A stretch of DNA of 64,000 nucleotides. Origin: an uncultured Acetatifactor sp. (GTDB lineage Bacteria > Bacillota > Clostridia > Lachnospirales > Lachnospiraceae). Below, one piece after another: positions 17,077 through 26,937 of the stretch. Position 1 is the first letter of the stretch. Each line of letters opens with the position of its first letter. The notes beneath the pieces were generated by a model that had not been told where the DNA came from, searched no databases, and saw only the letters and a list, made by a program, of their open reading frames with translations. The stretch spans positions 45,047-109,046 of the forward strand of contig CAJUCT010000009.1 in NCBI GenBank assembly GCA_910585015.1. Reading direction: 5' to 3'. The position numbers and the translations under genes were made by a program.

Positions 17077-18429
17077 ATGAAAGTATTGCGGTATCCAAAA
17101 GAAGATGTGAAGAAAGCGGTGAGTATGGCCTGGCCAGCGGTACTGGAGTCCTTTTTTACAGCCTTCGCGGGACTGGTGGACTCCTTGATGGTAAGTTCGC
17201 TGGGCTCTTCAGCAGTGGCAGCAGTGGGATTGACCACTCAGCCCAAGATGGTGGGTCTGGCCTTGTTTTTTGCCGCTAATGTGTCCATCTCCGCTCTGGT
17301 GGCTCGGCGCAAGGGAGAGGGCAATAAGGAGGGGGCCAACCGAATTTTGAGCACATTTCTGCTCTTTATCCTGACGGCGGCAGTGCTGATCAGTATCCTG
17401 GCCGTGACTTTGGCGGACCCGATCATAAGTCTGTGCGGCTCTAAGGCGGACACTCATATGGCGGCGGTGCAGTATTTCCGGATCATTATGGGAGGTATGA
17501 TTTTCAATTGCGTACAGATGGGCATCAATGCGGCCCAAAGGGGAGCGGGCAATACAAAAATCACCATGCGTACCAACCTGGTCTCCAACACCATCAACAT
17601 TGTTCTGAATTATCTGCTGATCCAGGGACATATGGGTTTTCCGGCCCTGGGCATCCGAGGGGCCGCGCTGGCCACGGTGGCCGGTACGGTGGTGGCCAGC
17701 TTCATGAGTCTCTGGTCTGTGCGCAGAGAGGACAATTTTGTAAGTCTCTCCTATATTCTGAGGCGGAAATTGCGTCCGGGTCTGGAGGCCATGAAGCAGA
17801 TTATACATGTGGGCTACAGCGTGTTCGCTGAGCAGCTGCTGATGCGGATCGGCTTTATGATGACTTCTCTGATGGCAGCCAGCCAGGGCACTTCGGCTAT
17901 GGCGGCCCATCAGGTGGGGATGAATGTAATGAGTCTGTCTTTTTCCTTCGGAGACGGCCTGCAGGCCACGGCGGTGGCGCTGATCGGCTTTAGCCTGGGA
18001 GCCCAGGACCCACAGAAGGCAAGGGAGTATGGGGCTATCTGCCGGATGTTGGGGGGATGTATCTCTGTGGTGCTGGCGGTGACTTACTTTTTCGGCGGGG
18101 GATGGCTCTACGGCCTGTTCTTTGAGGAGACGGAGATTATCGCCATTGGCATACAGATCATGCGGATCATCATCTTCGTTGTGCTATTGCAGATTGCCCA
18201 GGTGATTTACATGGGGTGCCTGCGGGGAGCGGGAGACACGCTGTATACTGCCATTGCTTCTACGATAAGCGTCACCGTGATTCGGACTGCTGGATCCTAT
18301 TTTTTTGGATATGTGCTGCACTGGGGCATCGCCGGAATCTGGATGGGAGTGGTGGCGGATCAGCTGTCCAGATTTCTGTTTGCCTCTATCCGGTTCAAGC
18401 AGGGAAAATGGACTCAGATTAAAATATAA
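17077..18429 (+). CDS. MATE family multidrug efflux transporter
   Basis: This 450-residue protein has about 12 membrane helices in two homologous halves, as expected for MATE proteins. The N-terminal half carries AWPAVLESFFTAFAGLVDSLMV and the later segment AQRGAGNTKITM, both typical of the NorM/DinF branch. The ATG at 17077 is chosen because GAAGGGA precedes it and KVLRYPKEDVKKAV leads directly into helix 1. It would export cationic compounds using a sodium or proton gradient. It is a single gene with the recurring leader element upstream. Confidence 0.93.
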   Translation: MKVLRYPKEDVKKAVSMAWPAVLESFFTAFAGLVDSLMVSSLGSSAVAAVGLTTQPKMVGLALFFAANVSISALVARRKGEGNKEGANRILSTFLLFILTAAVLISILAVTLADPIISLCGSKADTHMAAVQYFRIIMGGMIFNCVQMGINAAQRGAGNTKITMRTNLVSNTINIVLNYLLIQGHMGFPALGIRGAALATVAGTVVASFMSLWSVRREDNFVSLSYILRRKLRPGLEAMKQIIHVGYSVFAEQLLMRIGFMMTSLMAASQGTSAMAAHQVGMNVMSLSFSFGDGLQATAVALIGFSLGAQDPQKAREYGAICRMLGGCISVVLAVTYFFGGGWLYGLFFEETEIIAIGIQIMRIIIFVVLLQIAQVIYMGCLRGAGDTLYTAIASTISVTVIRTAGSYFFGYVLHWGIAGIWMGVVADQLSRFLFASIRFKQGKWTQIKI

Positions 18430-18443
18430 AATAAGAAAATAAC

Positions 18444-18472
18444 TTGTGCCTGCCTTGAAAATGTAGTACAAT
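18444..18472 (+). promoter_or_regulatory. Promoter of the chemoreceptor gene
   Basis: TTGTGC (18444-18449) and TACAAT (18467-18472) are 17 bases apart, 50 bases before the start codon. It reads as an ordinary sigma-A promoter, not a sigma-D flagellar one. Confidence 0.6.
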
Positions 18473-18522
18473 GATAACACTATCCATAATTATATAAAAA
18501 TTTAGAGAGGGTATCGCAGACT

Positions 18523-20235
18523 ATGAAAGAACAGAAGAACAGAGTTTCCTTTTTCCATTCCATCAAAATAAAGATCCTGCTGCTGGTGTTTGGTACAGTG
18601 TTGGCCAGCGTAGTGATCTGCATAGCCACCGCTGTGCCGCTGGCCCGAAGCAGTATTACGAACCTTACAGAAAGTTATATGGAGGACATGGTGTATATCG
18701 CAGGCGAAAGTCTTCAGAGAAGTGTGTCCACGCAGGGAACTGACGCAGTGATGACGGCGCAGATACTGGAAGGGTTTCTGGGTGGTGTAAAAGTCAAAGG
18801 TATGGACAGCAGCTATGCGTATCTGGTATCCAGTGAGGGTATAATGCTGTACCATCCTACTGCGGATAAGATCGGACAGCTGGTGGAGAATGATGCGGTC
18901 AAGGGGCTGCTGGGTGAGATCGGCAGGGGAAACAGGCCGCAGACGGATGTGATTGTATATGACTACAAGGGCGTGACCAAGTACGCATCTTTCTATATTG
19001 ATCCGGATATGAGTTTTATCCTGGTGGTAACTGCGGATGAGAAAGAAATCTTGCATGGGGTGACGAGTTTGACCGTGAACAGCAGTATCGGCGGTCTAAT
19101 CGTACTGCTTCTGTGCAATATAGTCGGATTTATTGTGGCGCTGAAGCTGGTGAAGCCCATCGAGAGAACCACCAGAGAGGCTTCCCGGCTGGCGGAACTG
19201 GATTTCACCGAGATGGAATCCAAGAAAAGCCTGCTTAACAGGAATCGTAAGGACGAGACCGGCGTGATGAACCGGGCAATTTCGGCGCTGCAGCAGGAAT
19301 TGGCCCTGGTGGCGGCCAATATCAATGAACAATGCGAGAAACTTAACGCGGAGTCAGGCAGTATGGCCCGAAGCGTGGACGAGACCTTGAATACGGTGGA
19401 GCAGGTGGAGAAGGCGGTAAATGAGATCGCCCAGGGCGCTACCAGCCAGGCCCAGGAGACCCAGACTGCCACGGAGCAGATCATTGTCATGGGCAGTATG
19501 ATCGAGGAGACGGGTGTGGATGTGGAGGAACTGCGTGAGAACGCCCGGAAGATGCGCAACGCCAGCGAGCAGGCTATGGAGATATTGGATGCTTTAGGTG
19601 AGGTGAACCAACAGACCAAGGATGCCATCGCCGTGATTGCCAAACAGACGGATGTTACCAATGAGTCCGCCATGAAGATCAAGATGGCGGTGGATATTAT
19701 CACCGACATTGCGGAGGAGACCAATCTGTTGTCTCTGAATGCATCCATCGAGGCCGCCAGGGCCGGGGAGCAGGGCCGCGGCTTTGCCGTTGTGGCTGGT
19801 CAGATCCAGAGGCTGGCTGAGCAGTCCAACGAGTCTGCCCAGCAGATCACCGGTATTATTGAACTGTTGATCCAGGAGACCCAGCGCGCTGTTCAGACTA
19901 TGGCGGATGTGAAGGTCGTCATTGAAAAGCAGGATGAGAACGTGAACCTGACGGAGAGAGCATTCGGAGATGTGAAGGAAGGTATCACTCAGTCCATAGA
20001 GGGCATCCGTACCATTGCCAAAAGAACGGAGGAATTGGATCAGGCCAGGGTTAAGGTGGTGGATGTGGTACAGAACCTGACAGCCATCGCCGAAGAGAAT
20101 GCAGCCAGCACAGAGGAAACCTCCGCATCGGCCACAGAGATGAGCGCTATCATGGAGAGCATCGACAACAATGCCAAGAACCTGAACGAGGTGGCGGAAC
20201 AGCTGCATGCGACAATATCTAAATTTAAAATATAA
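18523..20235 (+). CDS. Methyl-accepting chemotaxis protein
   Basis: This 570-residue receptor has one membrane helix near residues 16-38, an extracellular single-Cache-like sensor (to about 185, with [18 protein letters not shown]), a second helix (about 188-212), a HAMP linker with [18 protein letters not shown], and a long coiled-coil signalling domain. The hairpin tip [20 protein letters not shown] and the following GRGFAVVA contact CheA/CheW. AGAGAGG precedes the start. It senses a small molecule outside the cell, unknown here. No che or flagellar genes lie in the window, so whether it drives motility cannot be judged. Confidence 0.95.
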   Translation: MKEQKNRVSFFHSIKIKILLLVFGTVLASVVICIATAVPLARSSITNLTESYMEDMVYIAGESLQRSVSTQGTDAVMTAQILEGFLGGVKVKGMDSSYAYLVSSEGIMLYHPTADKIGQLVENDAVKGLLGEIGRGNRPQTDVIVYDYKGVTKYASFYIDPDMSFILVVTADEKEILHGVTSLTVNSSIGGLIVLLLCNIVGFIVALKLVKPIERTTREASRLAELDFTEMESKKSLLNRNRKDETGVMNRAISALQQELALVAANINEQCEKLNAESGSMARSVDETLNTVEQVEKAVNEIAQGATSQAQETQTATEQIIVMGSMIEETGVDVEELRENARKMRNASEQAMEILDALGEVNQQTKDAIAVIAKQTDVTNESAMKIKMAVDIITDIAEETNLLSLNASIEAARAGEQGRGFAVVAGQIQRLAEQSNESAQQITGIIELLIQETQRAVQTMADVKVVIEKQDENVNLTERAFGDVKEGITQSIEGIRTIAKRTEELDQARVKVVDVVQNLTAIAEENAASTEETSASATEMSAIMESIDNNAKNLNEVAEQLHATISKFKI

Positions 20236-20255
20236 GCAGGGCTACATAGGCAGGG

Positions 20256-20290
20256 CACTTGCGGAGAATCTCCGCAGGTGTTCTGTTTTT
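20256..20290 (+). terminator. Intrinsic terminator after the chemoreceptor gene
   Basis: CACTTGCGGAG and CTCCGCAGGTG form an 11-base stem (one G-T pair) with a 3-base loop, followed by a T-rich stretch ending in TTTTT. Confidence 0.88.
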
Positions 20291-20429
20291 ATGGACAAAA
20301 GGTGATACCATGCCGTATTTCGTATTAAACCGCGCTAAATTAGGAAAAAAGTCATAGACAGAATATACAAGGAGTATCCCGTTGTTTGCCGACATATTTC
20401 ACAAACTTCAAAAAAAGTCTGAATTTTTG

Positions 20430-20459
20430 CTGACAATTTATGTTTAAAAGTGTTAAAAT
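20430..20459 (+). promoter_or_regulatory. Candidate promoter of the CarD-like gene
   Basis: CTGACA (20430-20435) is followed after 18 bases by TAAAAT (20454-20459) in an AT-rich stretch. The rest of the gap from 20291 to 20539 shows no other feature. Confidence 0.4.
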
Positions 20460-20539
20460 ATAGAAAGAATATGAATAGTAGCTAAAAAGACAAGGCCGTA
20501 TATGGAATGGCGCGGATAGGCCGAGAAAGGCAGGTAAAT

Positions 20540-21049
20540 ATGTTCAGGGTAGGGCAGTATGTGGTATGTGGCAATAAAGGTGTATGTACAATAGAGGATA
20601 TTACAACGCTGGACATCTCCGGCGTGGACAAGGCAAAGCTGTATTATATATTAAAGCCGCAGTATATCACGGCCAGCACTGTCTATGTGCCGGTGGAGAA
20701 TGCATCCTCTCTGCGGGAAGTGCTGACCCGGGAACAGGCGGAGCAGCTTGTCGAAGAGATTCCGAAGATCCCGCCGCTGAAGATATCCAATGAAAAGCTG
20801 ATAGAGCAGGAATACCGCAGCTGCATGAGAAGCAATGACAGCACGGAGTGGGTGAGAGTCATTAAAACCATCTATGGGCGCAAGCAGAAGCGTATGCAGG
20901 CAGGTCGAAAGGAGACGGCGGTAGATGGTCGGTATTTTAAGCAGGCGGAGGACAGTCTCTATGGCGAACTGGCAGTGGCGCTGGGTATGGAGCGCAGTCA
21001 GGTGTGCGCATATATCACTGACAAGCTGCAGGGGGCAGCTTCTGTTTAG
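20540..21049 (+). CDS. CarD/CdnL family transcriptional regulator
   Basis: This 169-residue protein begins MFRVGQYVVCGNKGVCTIEDI, the start of the Tudor-like CarD/TRCF RNA-polymerase interaction domain (residues 1-60). It continues with the helical C-terminal domain (about 70-165) that contacts promoter DNA. Family members bind the RNA polymerase beta subunit and stabilise open complexes. The ATG at 20540 matches the domain start; an in-frame ATG at 20507 would add 11 residues not seen in the family. It is a single gene with its own terminator. Confidence 0.9.
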   Translation: MFRVGQYVVCGNKGVCTIEDITTLDISGVDKAKLYYILKPQYITASTVYVPVENASSLREVLTREQAEQLVEEIPKIPPLKISNEKLIEQEYRSCMRSNDSTEWVRVIKTIYGRKQKRMQAGRKETAVDGRYFKQAEDSLYGELAVALGMERSQVCAYITDKLQGAASV

Positions 21050-21069
21050 AATAACCCGGATATACAGAG

Positions 21070-21110
21070 GAACCTCTTTGGCGGAAATGATCGCCGGGGG
21101 TTCTTTTTTT
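21070..21110 (+). terminator. Intrinsic terminator after the CarD-like gene
   Basis: GAACCTCT pairs with GGGGGTTC (with G-T pairs) and GGCG with CGCC around a short loop, followed by TTTTTTT. Confidence 0.8.
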
Positions 21111-21188
21111 ATGGACATTTTGACAAAAAAAGAGTATGATAAATACAAGATCGGTGAGGATTTCTTTTAATATATATAGGAGAATTTG

Positions 21189-21246
21189 GGATGTTTTACA
21201 TCCAAATACGTAATCAAGGATATGGCAGGCACAGGCGGCGATATCC
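21189..21246. repeat. Paired small hairpins before the LacI-like/GGDEF gene
   Basis: GGATGT/ACATCC (21189-21203, 3-base loop) is followed by GGATAT/ATATCC (21218-21246). The first hairpin also occurs in nearly identical form at 35270-35284. A GAAGAGG motif follows at 21249. This matches the layout of other intergenic hairpin leaders in the window. Confidence 0.5.
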
Positions 21247-21321
21247 ACGAAGAGGCAAGTGTGTAAATGTATATTCAACTATAGAGTTGCGTATACACGA
21301 AAGCGCGCAGATGGGGATAGG

Positions 21322-23208
21322 ATGAAAAAAATTGCGTTGTTTGTGGGGGAAGTGGCGGCTGAATACCAGTCGGAGGTTACCGGAGGAATAATTGAGGAAG
21401 TTCAGAAGCAGGGCAGCAGTCTGCACATTTTTAACAATTTTGGCTCATACAGCCATAATATTTTTCACAGTTATGGGGAGAAGAGTATCATATACATTCC
21501 GGATCTGGCCAGTTATGACGGGGTGATACTGGCAGGGGACACTTTCAATGTGGAGGGGATATATGAGGAACTGGCGGAGATGCTGCAGCAAAGTGCCAGC
21601 TGCCCGGTGATCTGCCTGCGCCAGGAGGATTCCCGTTTTCATAGTATACTGACAGAGAATTATGAGCCCATCTGCAATATGGTAGAGCATTTTATTCAGG
21701 TCCATGGCTTTAGACATATCTGTTTTATGTCCGGGAAAAAGGAGATGAAGGATGCCCAGTTGCGGCTGAAGGCGTATCGGGACACTATGGAAAAGCATGG
21801 TTTGCCAGTGACGGAGCGCATGATATTTTATGGGAATTACTGGAAGACCATGGGAGAAGAGGCTGTGGACTGGTTTCTGGAAGAAGGTGAGTCCCTGCCT
21901 GGAGGCAGTATTCTGCCTCAGGCGATAGTCTGCGCCAACGACTATATGGCTATATCTATCTGTGACGCATTGCACAAAAGGGGTATTTTGGTGCCTGATC
22001 AGGTTTGTGTGTCAGGCTTTGACGATGTGGAGGCGTCCAGGGTATCCATCCCTTCGCTGACAACGATCAAGGTGAATTACCGGGATATGGGGCGTCGGGC
22101 CATGCAGACGCTGGAGAACCTGTGGCAGGGCAGGGACGCCCGGGAGGGCATCGGCGATGTGGAGATTGTCAGCAAGTACCGAGGGTCCTGCGGCTGTGCC
22201 CAGAGCATTGACGAGGAGGCGGTCAGGAAACTGTTCCATCACAAGGAGCAGCTGCAAAATGCTCTCTATCACGGGAACTCCATGTATGTGGATCTGGAAA
22301 ACACAGACACCTTCCGGGCTTTGATGAATGTGGGAAGAGCGTATATCAGCGCAATCAAGTTCAACCGAATTTATATCTGCATGTGCGACGAGCAGGAGCG
22401 CCAGGAGGAAAAAGCGGCTATGATGAAACAGTACACGGAGCACATGGTGCTGCGCAACGTCATGAGCATGAAGGAGGACATTCCGCACCAGGAGCGTTTC
22501 CTACGAAAGGATTTGCTGCCTGCCGCTTACCGCCGAGAGGGTGAGATCCTCTATATCAGCACTCTGCACGAGAGAAACGATTGCTTTGGCTATGTGGTGC
22601 TGACTACGGACTGTCCGGATGAGCTGCGTTATCAGTTCCAGACTTGGTTATCCAGCATGTCCATGTCCCTGGCTAAATTGCAGATGTACAAAGAAAATCA
22701 GGCGCTGAATGAGATGCGCCGGCAATACGGCAGGGACGAACTGACGGGAATTCCCAACCGCCGGGAGATGGAGCGTGTACTGCAGAAAAGCTATGACTGT
22801 CTGCGCCAGAAGGGGGAGAGTTTCTTCGTGGTCAGCGTAGATATGGACGGCCTGAAATATATCAATGATCACTATGGGCATCTGGAGGGGGATGTGGCTC
22901 TCAAGGCCCTGGCGGAGATTCTGGCAGCGGAACAGGGGGAGAAGGGTGTGGCGGCCCGCACGGGCGGCGACGAGTTCCAGATCTGTATGGCGACCCAGTC
23001 CCAGGGGATTGTGGAGGCCCGGATTGCCGCAATCCGCAGTCAGATCAGCCGTTATAACGAGAGAGGGGACAAGCCCTATGAGCTTTCGGCCAGCATTGGC
23101 TATGCCCGTTGCGACCAGAGTGTGCCGCTGCTTAGCTGTCTGCAGCAGGCGGATAAGGCCATGTATCAGGAAAAGAAAGGCAAAAAGTATGCCAGAAAGC
23201 CGGAGTGA
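21322..23208 (+). CDS. LacI-like sensor domain fused to a GGDEF diguanylate cyclase
   Basis: In this 628-residue protein, residues 1-275 form a periplasmic-binding-like domain of the LacI/GalR repressor type (VGEVAAEYQSEVTGGI at the start, later VSGFDDVEASRVSIPSLTTI). A middle region follows (about 280-440), then a GGDEF domain from about 455 with DELTGIPNRR and the intact active-site motif GGDEF at 548-552. No helix-turn-helix and no membrane segment is present, so it is probably a soluble cyclase making cyclic di-GMP under control of a cytoplasmic sugar-like ligand. The first ATG before the sensor core was chosen. The gene is 22 bases upstream of a TPR lipoprotein gene. Confidence 0.9.
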   Translation: MKKIALFVGEVAAEYQSEVTGGIIEEVQKQGSSLHIFNNFGSYSHNIFHSYGEKSIIYIPDLASYDGVILAGDTFNVEGIYEELAEMLQQSASCPVICLRQEDSRFHSILTENYEPICNMVEHFIQVHGFRHICFMSGKKEMKDAQLRLKAYRDTMEKHGLPVTERMIFYGNYWKTMGEEAVDWFLEEGESLPGGSILPQAIVCANDYMAISICDALHKRGILVPDQVCVSGFDDVEASRVSIPSLTTIKVNYRDMGRRAMQTLENLWQGRDAREGIGDVEIVSKYRGSCGCAQSIDEEAVRKLFHHKEQLQNALYHGNSMYVDLENTDTFRALMNVGRAYISAIKFNRIYICMCDEQERQEEKAAMMKQYTEHMVLRNVMSMKEDIPHQERFLRKDLLPAAYRREGEILYISTLHERNDCFGYVVLTTDCPDELRYQFQTWLSSMSMSLAKLQMYKENQALNEMRRQYGRDELTGIPNRREMERVLQKSYDCLRQKGESFFVVSVDMDGLKYINDHYGHLEGDVALKALAEILAAEQGEKGVAARTGGDEFQICMATQSQGIVEARIAAIRSQISRYNERGDKPYELSASIGYARCDQSVPLLSCLQQADKAMYQEKKGKKYARKPE

Positions 23209-23230
23209 CCGGGGCAGAGAAGAGGTAAGT

Positions 23231-24307
23231 ATGACAAGGTACGGAAGGGAAAAGAGCAAATTGCTTACAATACATCGAACGGGCTGGGCAGTGGTATTGG
23301 CGGGATGTCTGCTGTTCCTGGGAGGCTGTGGCAAAGGCGGAGAGAATACGGCGCTGGGCATGGAGGCATTGAAGGGACTGGACTATCAAAAGGCCCTGGA
23401 ATATTTTGATCTGGCCAGGGCTGCAGGGGAGAGCAATAAGGAACTGGCGAGGGCGGAAGGTATCGCCTATATGGGCATGACACAATACAGCCAGGCAGCA
23501 TTGTCCTTTTTGGAAGCCCTGGGATATTCTGACGGCTGGGTAGAAGATGTGGATTACGATATAAATTTTTATCTGGCAGCAGCTTACACCAAGGAGGGGA
23601 GGCTTTCAGAGGCAGAGGAGATATACAGCGCTATTCTGGATTTGCAGCCAAGCAATGAGGATGCCCTGTTTCTGCGGGGCAATGCCCGCATGGGACTGGA
23701 CAATTACACAGGGGCCAAGGAGGATTTTGACAAAGTGATCGCTATGGACGGCAAGAATTTTGATCGGCTGATCCAGATCTACGAGGTACTGCACAGTTAT
23801 GGTTACAAAGAGATGGGGCAGGTCTACCTGCGCGCCGCCATGGATACCAGCGGGGAGCAGATGAGTGCCTACGACAAGGGGAGGATGTATTATTATCTGG
23901 AGGAATACCAGTCGGCCTATCTGGCGCTGGAGACTGCCAAGGACCAGGGCGGGGCGGAGGCATTTTTGTATCTGGGCAAATCCTATGAGGCCACAGGCGA
24001 CTATAATTATGCCGCCAGCGTGTACAACAATTACCTGGCCAAGGATACCTCGGACGCTCGGATTTATAACCAGCTGGGCTTGTGCGAGATGGCCAGGGGA
24101 GACTATCATGCGGCGTTATCCGCCTTTCAGTCCGGAATGCAGATTGAAAATAACGACGTGATGCAGTCTCTGCTTTTTAATGAGGCCGTGACCTATGAAT
24201 ATCTGCATGACTATCGGCAGGCATTGGTGCTTATGGAAAGTTACCTGAAGACCTACCCGGACGACCAGGTGGCAAAGAGGGAATATGATTTTTTATCCAC
24301 CCGCTAA
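23231..24307 (+). CDS. Tetratricopeptide repeat lipoprotein
   Basis: This 358-residue protein has a signal peptide with lipobox LGGC near residue 34, then about seven TPR-like helical pairs (for example ALEYFDLARAAGES, EAEEIYSAILDLQPSNEDAL, SAYLALETAKDQGGAEAF, AALSAFQSGMQIENND). It is anchored outside the membrane and likely scaffolds protein contacts. The ATG at 23231 follows the recurring GAAGAGGTAA motif by two bases. It starts 22 bases after the GGDEF gene and is probably co-transcribed. Its partner is not known. Confidence 0.85.
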   Translation: MTRYGREKSKLLTIHRTGWAVVLAGCLLFLGGCGKGGENTALGMEALKGLDYQKALEYFDLARAAGESNKELARAEGIAYMGMTQYSQAALSFLEALGYSDGWVEDVDYDINFYLAAAYTKEGRLSEAEEIYSAILDLQPSNEDALFLRGNARMGLDNYTGAKEDFDKVIAMDGKNFDRLIQIYEVLHSYGYKEMGQVYLRAAMDTSGEQMSAYDKGRMYYYLEEYQSAYLALETAKDQGGAEAFLYLGKSYEATGDYNYAASVYNNYLAKDTSDARIYNQLGLCEMARGDYHAALSAFQSGMQIENNDVMQSLLFNEAVTYEYLHDYRQALVLMESYLKTYPDDQVAKREYDFLSTR

Positions 24308-24393
24308 AAAGGCTTATTTAGAGGGATTGCACGGATAAATACCAGATTTGCCATATACAAACAAACGAAATACAAGATATGGTGGCGGAACGA

Positions 24394-24422
24394 TTGACTT
24401 ATTTTCTATGGAATGGTAGAAT
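24394..24422 (+). promoter_or_regulatory. Promoter of nrdD
   Basis: TTGACT (24394-24399) and TAGAAT (24417-24422) are spaced by 17 bases, 40 bases before the start codon. An imperfect CCATAT/ATATGG pair lies just upstream (24350-24382) and could be a regulatory site. Confidence 0.6.
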
Positions 24423-24461
24423 AAGAAATGCAGTTCACTATGATAAAAGGGGAAAAGTTGA

Positions 24462-26852
24462 ATGATTCAGGTGTTAAAAAGGGACGGTTCCAGAGTGGGC
24501 TTTACGCTCAGCAAGATTAACGATGTTATTATGAAGGCTTTTACGGCTACCCATATGAAGTACAACGACGACATTGTGGATTTGCTGGCGCTGCGGGTGA
24601 CGGCGGATTTCCAGTCCAAGGTCAGAGACGGCGCCATCTATGTAGAGGACATTCAGGACAGCGTGGAGAAGGTGTTGGGACAGGCGGGGTATGAGGAAGT
24701 GGCCAAAGCCTATATCCTGTACCGCAAGCAGCGGGAAAAGATGCGCGCTATGAAATCCACGATTCTGGATTACAAGGATGTGGTGAACAGTTATGTGAAG
24801 GTGGAGGACTGGCGCGTGAAGGAGAACTCCACAGTGACTTATTCCGTGGGAGGACTGATCCTGAGTAATTCCGGCGCAGTGACAGCCAATTACTGGCTGT
24901 CCGAGATCTATGACGGGGAGATTGCCCAGGCGCACAGGAACGCGGACATTCATATCCATGATCTGTCCATGCTCACAGGCTATTGCGCAGGCTGGTCCCT
25001 GAAGCAGTTGATCAAGGAAGGGCTGGGGGGGATCACCGGAAAGATCACATCCGCACCCGCCAGACATCTGTCGGTGCTGTGCAACCAGATGGTAAATTTT
25101 CTGGGCATCATGCAGAATGAGTGGGCGGGCGCACAGGCGTTTTCTTCCTTTGACACTTATCTGGCTCCCTTTGTGAAGGTGGACAACCTTTCCTACGAGG
25201 AAGTAAAAAAGTGCATTGAGGCGTTTATATACGGTGTGAACACTCCCAGCCGCTGGGGCACCCAGGCGCCTTTTTCCAATATTACTCTGGACTGGACCGT
25301 GCCTAACGATCTGGCGGAACTGCCTGCCATTGTGGGCGGCCGGGAGATGGATTTCAGGTATAAGGATTGTAAGCGGGAGATGGACATGGTCAACAAGGCG
25401 TTTATTGAGATCATGATCGAGGGAGACGCAAACGGCAGAGGATTCCAGTACCCGATCCCCACCTATTCCATCACCCGTGATTTTGACTGGTCCGATACGG
25501 AGAACAACCGACTGCTGTTTGAGATGACTGCGAAGTACGGCACTCCGTATTTTTCCAACTATATCAATTCCGATATGGAACCCAGCGATGTGCGGAGCAT
25601 GTGCTGCCGCCTGAGGCTGGATCTGCGGGAATTGCGGAAAAAGACAGGAGGATTCTTCGGGTCGGGGGAGAGCACCGGCAGCGTGGGGGTGGTGACCATC
25701 AACATGCCCCGGATTGCCTATCTGTCCGCCAACAAGGAGGAGTTTTACAAGAGGCTGAACCATATGATGGATATCGCGGCCCGCTCCCTGAAGATCAAGA
25801 GGGGCGTGATCACCAAACTTTTGGAGGAGGGATTGTATCCCTATACCAAGAGGTATCTGGGCACTTTTGACAATCATTTTTCTACCATAGGACTCATCGG
25901 CATGAATGAGGTGGGACTTAACGCCAACTGGCTGCGGGCGGATATGTCCCATCGGCGCACCCAGGAATTTACCAAGGAAGTGCTGAATCATATGCGCAGC
26001 CGCCTCTCCGATTATCAGGAGCAGTACGGCGACCTGTACAACCTGGAGGCCACTCCTGCGGAGAGTACCTCCTACCGCCTGGCCAAGCACGATCGGAAGA
26101 AATGGCCCGCCATCAAGACTGCGGGCAGACAGGGCGATACGCCCTACTACACCAATTCCTCCCATCTGCCGGTGGACTACACTATGGATATCTTTGACGC
26201 GCTGGATATTCAGGATGAGCTTCAGACCCTCTACACCTCAGGTACGGTATTTCATGCGTTCCTGGGGGAGAAGCTGCCGGATTGGAAGGCGGCGGCATCC
26301 CTGGTGCGGAAGATTGCGGAGAATTACAGACTGCCCTATTATACCATGTCCCCCACTTACTCCATCTGCAAGGAGCATGGATATCTGGCAGGGGAACAGT
26401 TCACCTGTCCTCACTGTGGCTGCAAGACGGAGGTTTACAGCCGGATCACCGGTTACTATCGCCCGGTGCAGAACTGGAACGACGGCAAGCTGCAGGAATA
26501 TGCGAACCGCACGGAGTATGATGTGGAGAAGTCTGTATTGAAACGCCCTATGCGCAGCATGGTGACGCTTTCCAGTTTTGCGGACGAGATCAAGGTGGAT
26601 GTACAGGCTCCCCAGGACATAAAGTACCTTTTTACCACCAGGACCTGTCCCAACTGCAAGATGGCCAGAGAGTATCTGAAAGGGGAGAAGTACCTGCCCA
26701 TCGACGCGGAGGAAAACATGGAACTGGCAAGGCGCTACGGCGTCATGCAGGCGCCCACGCTGGTGGTGGTTGAGGGCGATGATTTCAAGAAGTATGTTAA
26801 TGCGTCGAACATCAAGAAGTACGCCGAACAGAGGCGGGCAGTGTTGGTGTGA
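24462..26852 (+). CDS. nrdD: Anaerobic ribonucleoside-triphosphate reductase with C-terminal thioredoxin-like domain
   Basis: This 796-residue class III reductase converts ribonucleoside triphosphates to deoxy forms with a glycyl radical. An ATP-cone occupies residues 1-90. The catalytic barrel follows, then a zinc site CPHCGC with an upstream Cys (YSICKEHG). The radical Gly is in RITGYYRPVQNW. NrdD normally ends about 25 residues after that Gly. Here about 110 more residues follow, with a thioredoxin/glutaredoxin-like fold carrying TRTCPNCKMAREYL and a cis-Pro APTLVV. The extra domain may reduce the enzyme directly. No nrdG activase gene lies next to it. Confidence 0.94.
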   Translation: MIQVLKRDGSRVGFTLSKINDVIMKAFTATHMKYNDDIVDLLALRVTADFQSKVRDGAIYVEDIQDSVEKVLGQAGYEEVAKAYILYRKQREKMRAMKSTILDYKDVVNSYVKVEDWRVKENSTVTYSVGGLILSNSGAVTANYWLSEIYDGEIAQAHRNADIHIHDLSMLTGYCAGWSLKQLIKEGLGGITGKITSAPARHLSVLCNQMVNFLGIMQNEWAGAQAFSSFDTYLAPFVKVDNLSYEEVKKCIEAFIYGVNTPSRWGTQAPFSNITLDWTVPNDLAELPAIVGGREMDFRYKDCKREMDMVNKAFIEIMIEGDANGRGFQYPIPTYSITRDFDWSDTENNRLLFEMTAKYGTPYFSNYINSDMEPSDVRSMCCRLRLDLRELRKKTGGFFGSGESTGSVGVVTINMPRIAYLSANKEEFYKRLNHMMDIAARSLKIKRGVITKLLEEGLYPYTKRYLGTFDNHFSTIGLIGMNEVGLNANWLRADMSHRRTQEFTKEVLNHMRSRLSDYQEQYGDLYNLEATPAESTSYRLAKHDRKKWPAIKTAGRQGDTPYYTNSSHLPVDYTMDIFDALDIQDELQTLYTSGTVFHAFLGEKLPDWKAAASLVRKIAENYRLPYYTMSPTYSICKEHGYLAGEQFTCPHCGCKTEVYSRITGYYRPVQNWNDGKLQEYANRTEYDVEKSVLKRPMRSMVTLSSFADEIKVDVQAPQDIKYLFTTRTCPNCKMAREYLKGEKYLPIDAEENMELARRYGVMQAPTLVVVEGDDFKKYVNASNIKKYAEQRRAVLV

Positions 26853-26937
26853 CGCTTAAGTGGGGCTGTTGTTTTAGAACGGCCCCATTTATATACCAGA
26901 GGTATATTTTTGAGGATGGACAAGGAGGAAAAAGCAT

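Noticed and set aside
24350..24382. Possible NrdR boxes before nrdD
   Set aside because: The CCATAT/ATATGG pair does not match the NrdR consensus well enough and the spacing is not that of two boxes; kept only as a note with the promoter.
24474..26165. Long minus-strand open frame (563 codons) opposite nrdD
   Set aside because: It is an antisense shadow of a highly conserved enzyme gene, without ribosome site or recognisable motifs.
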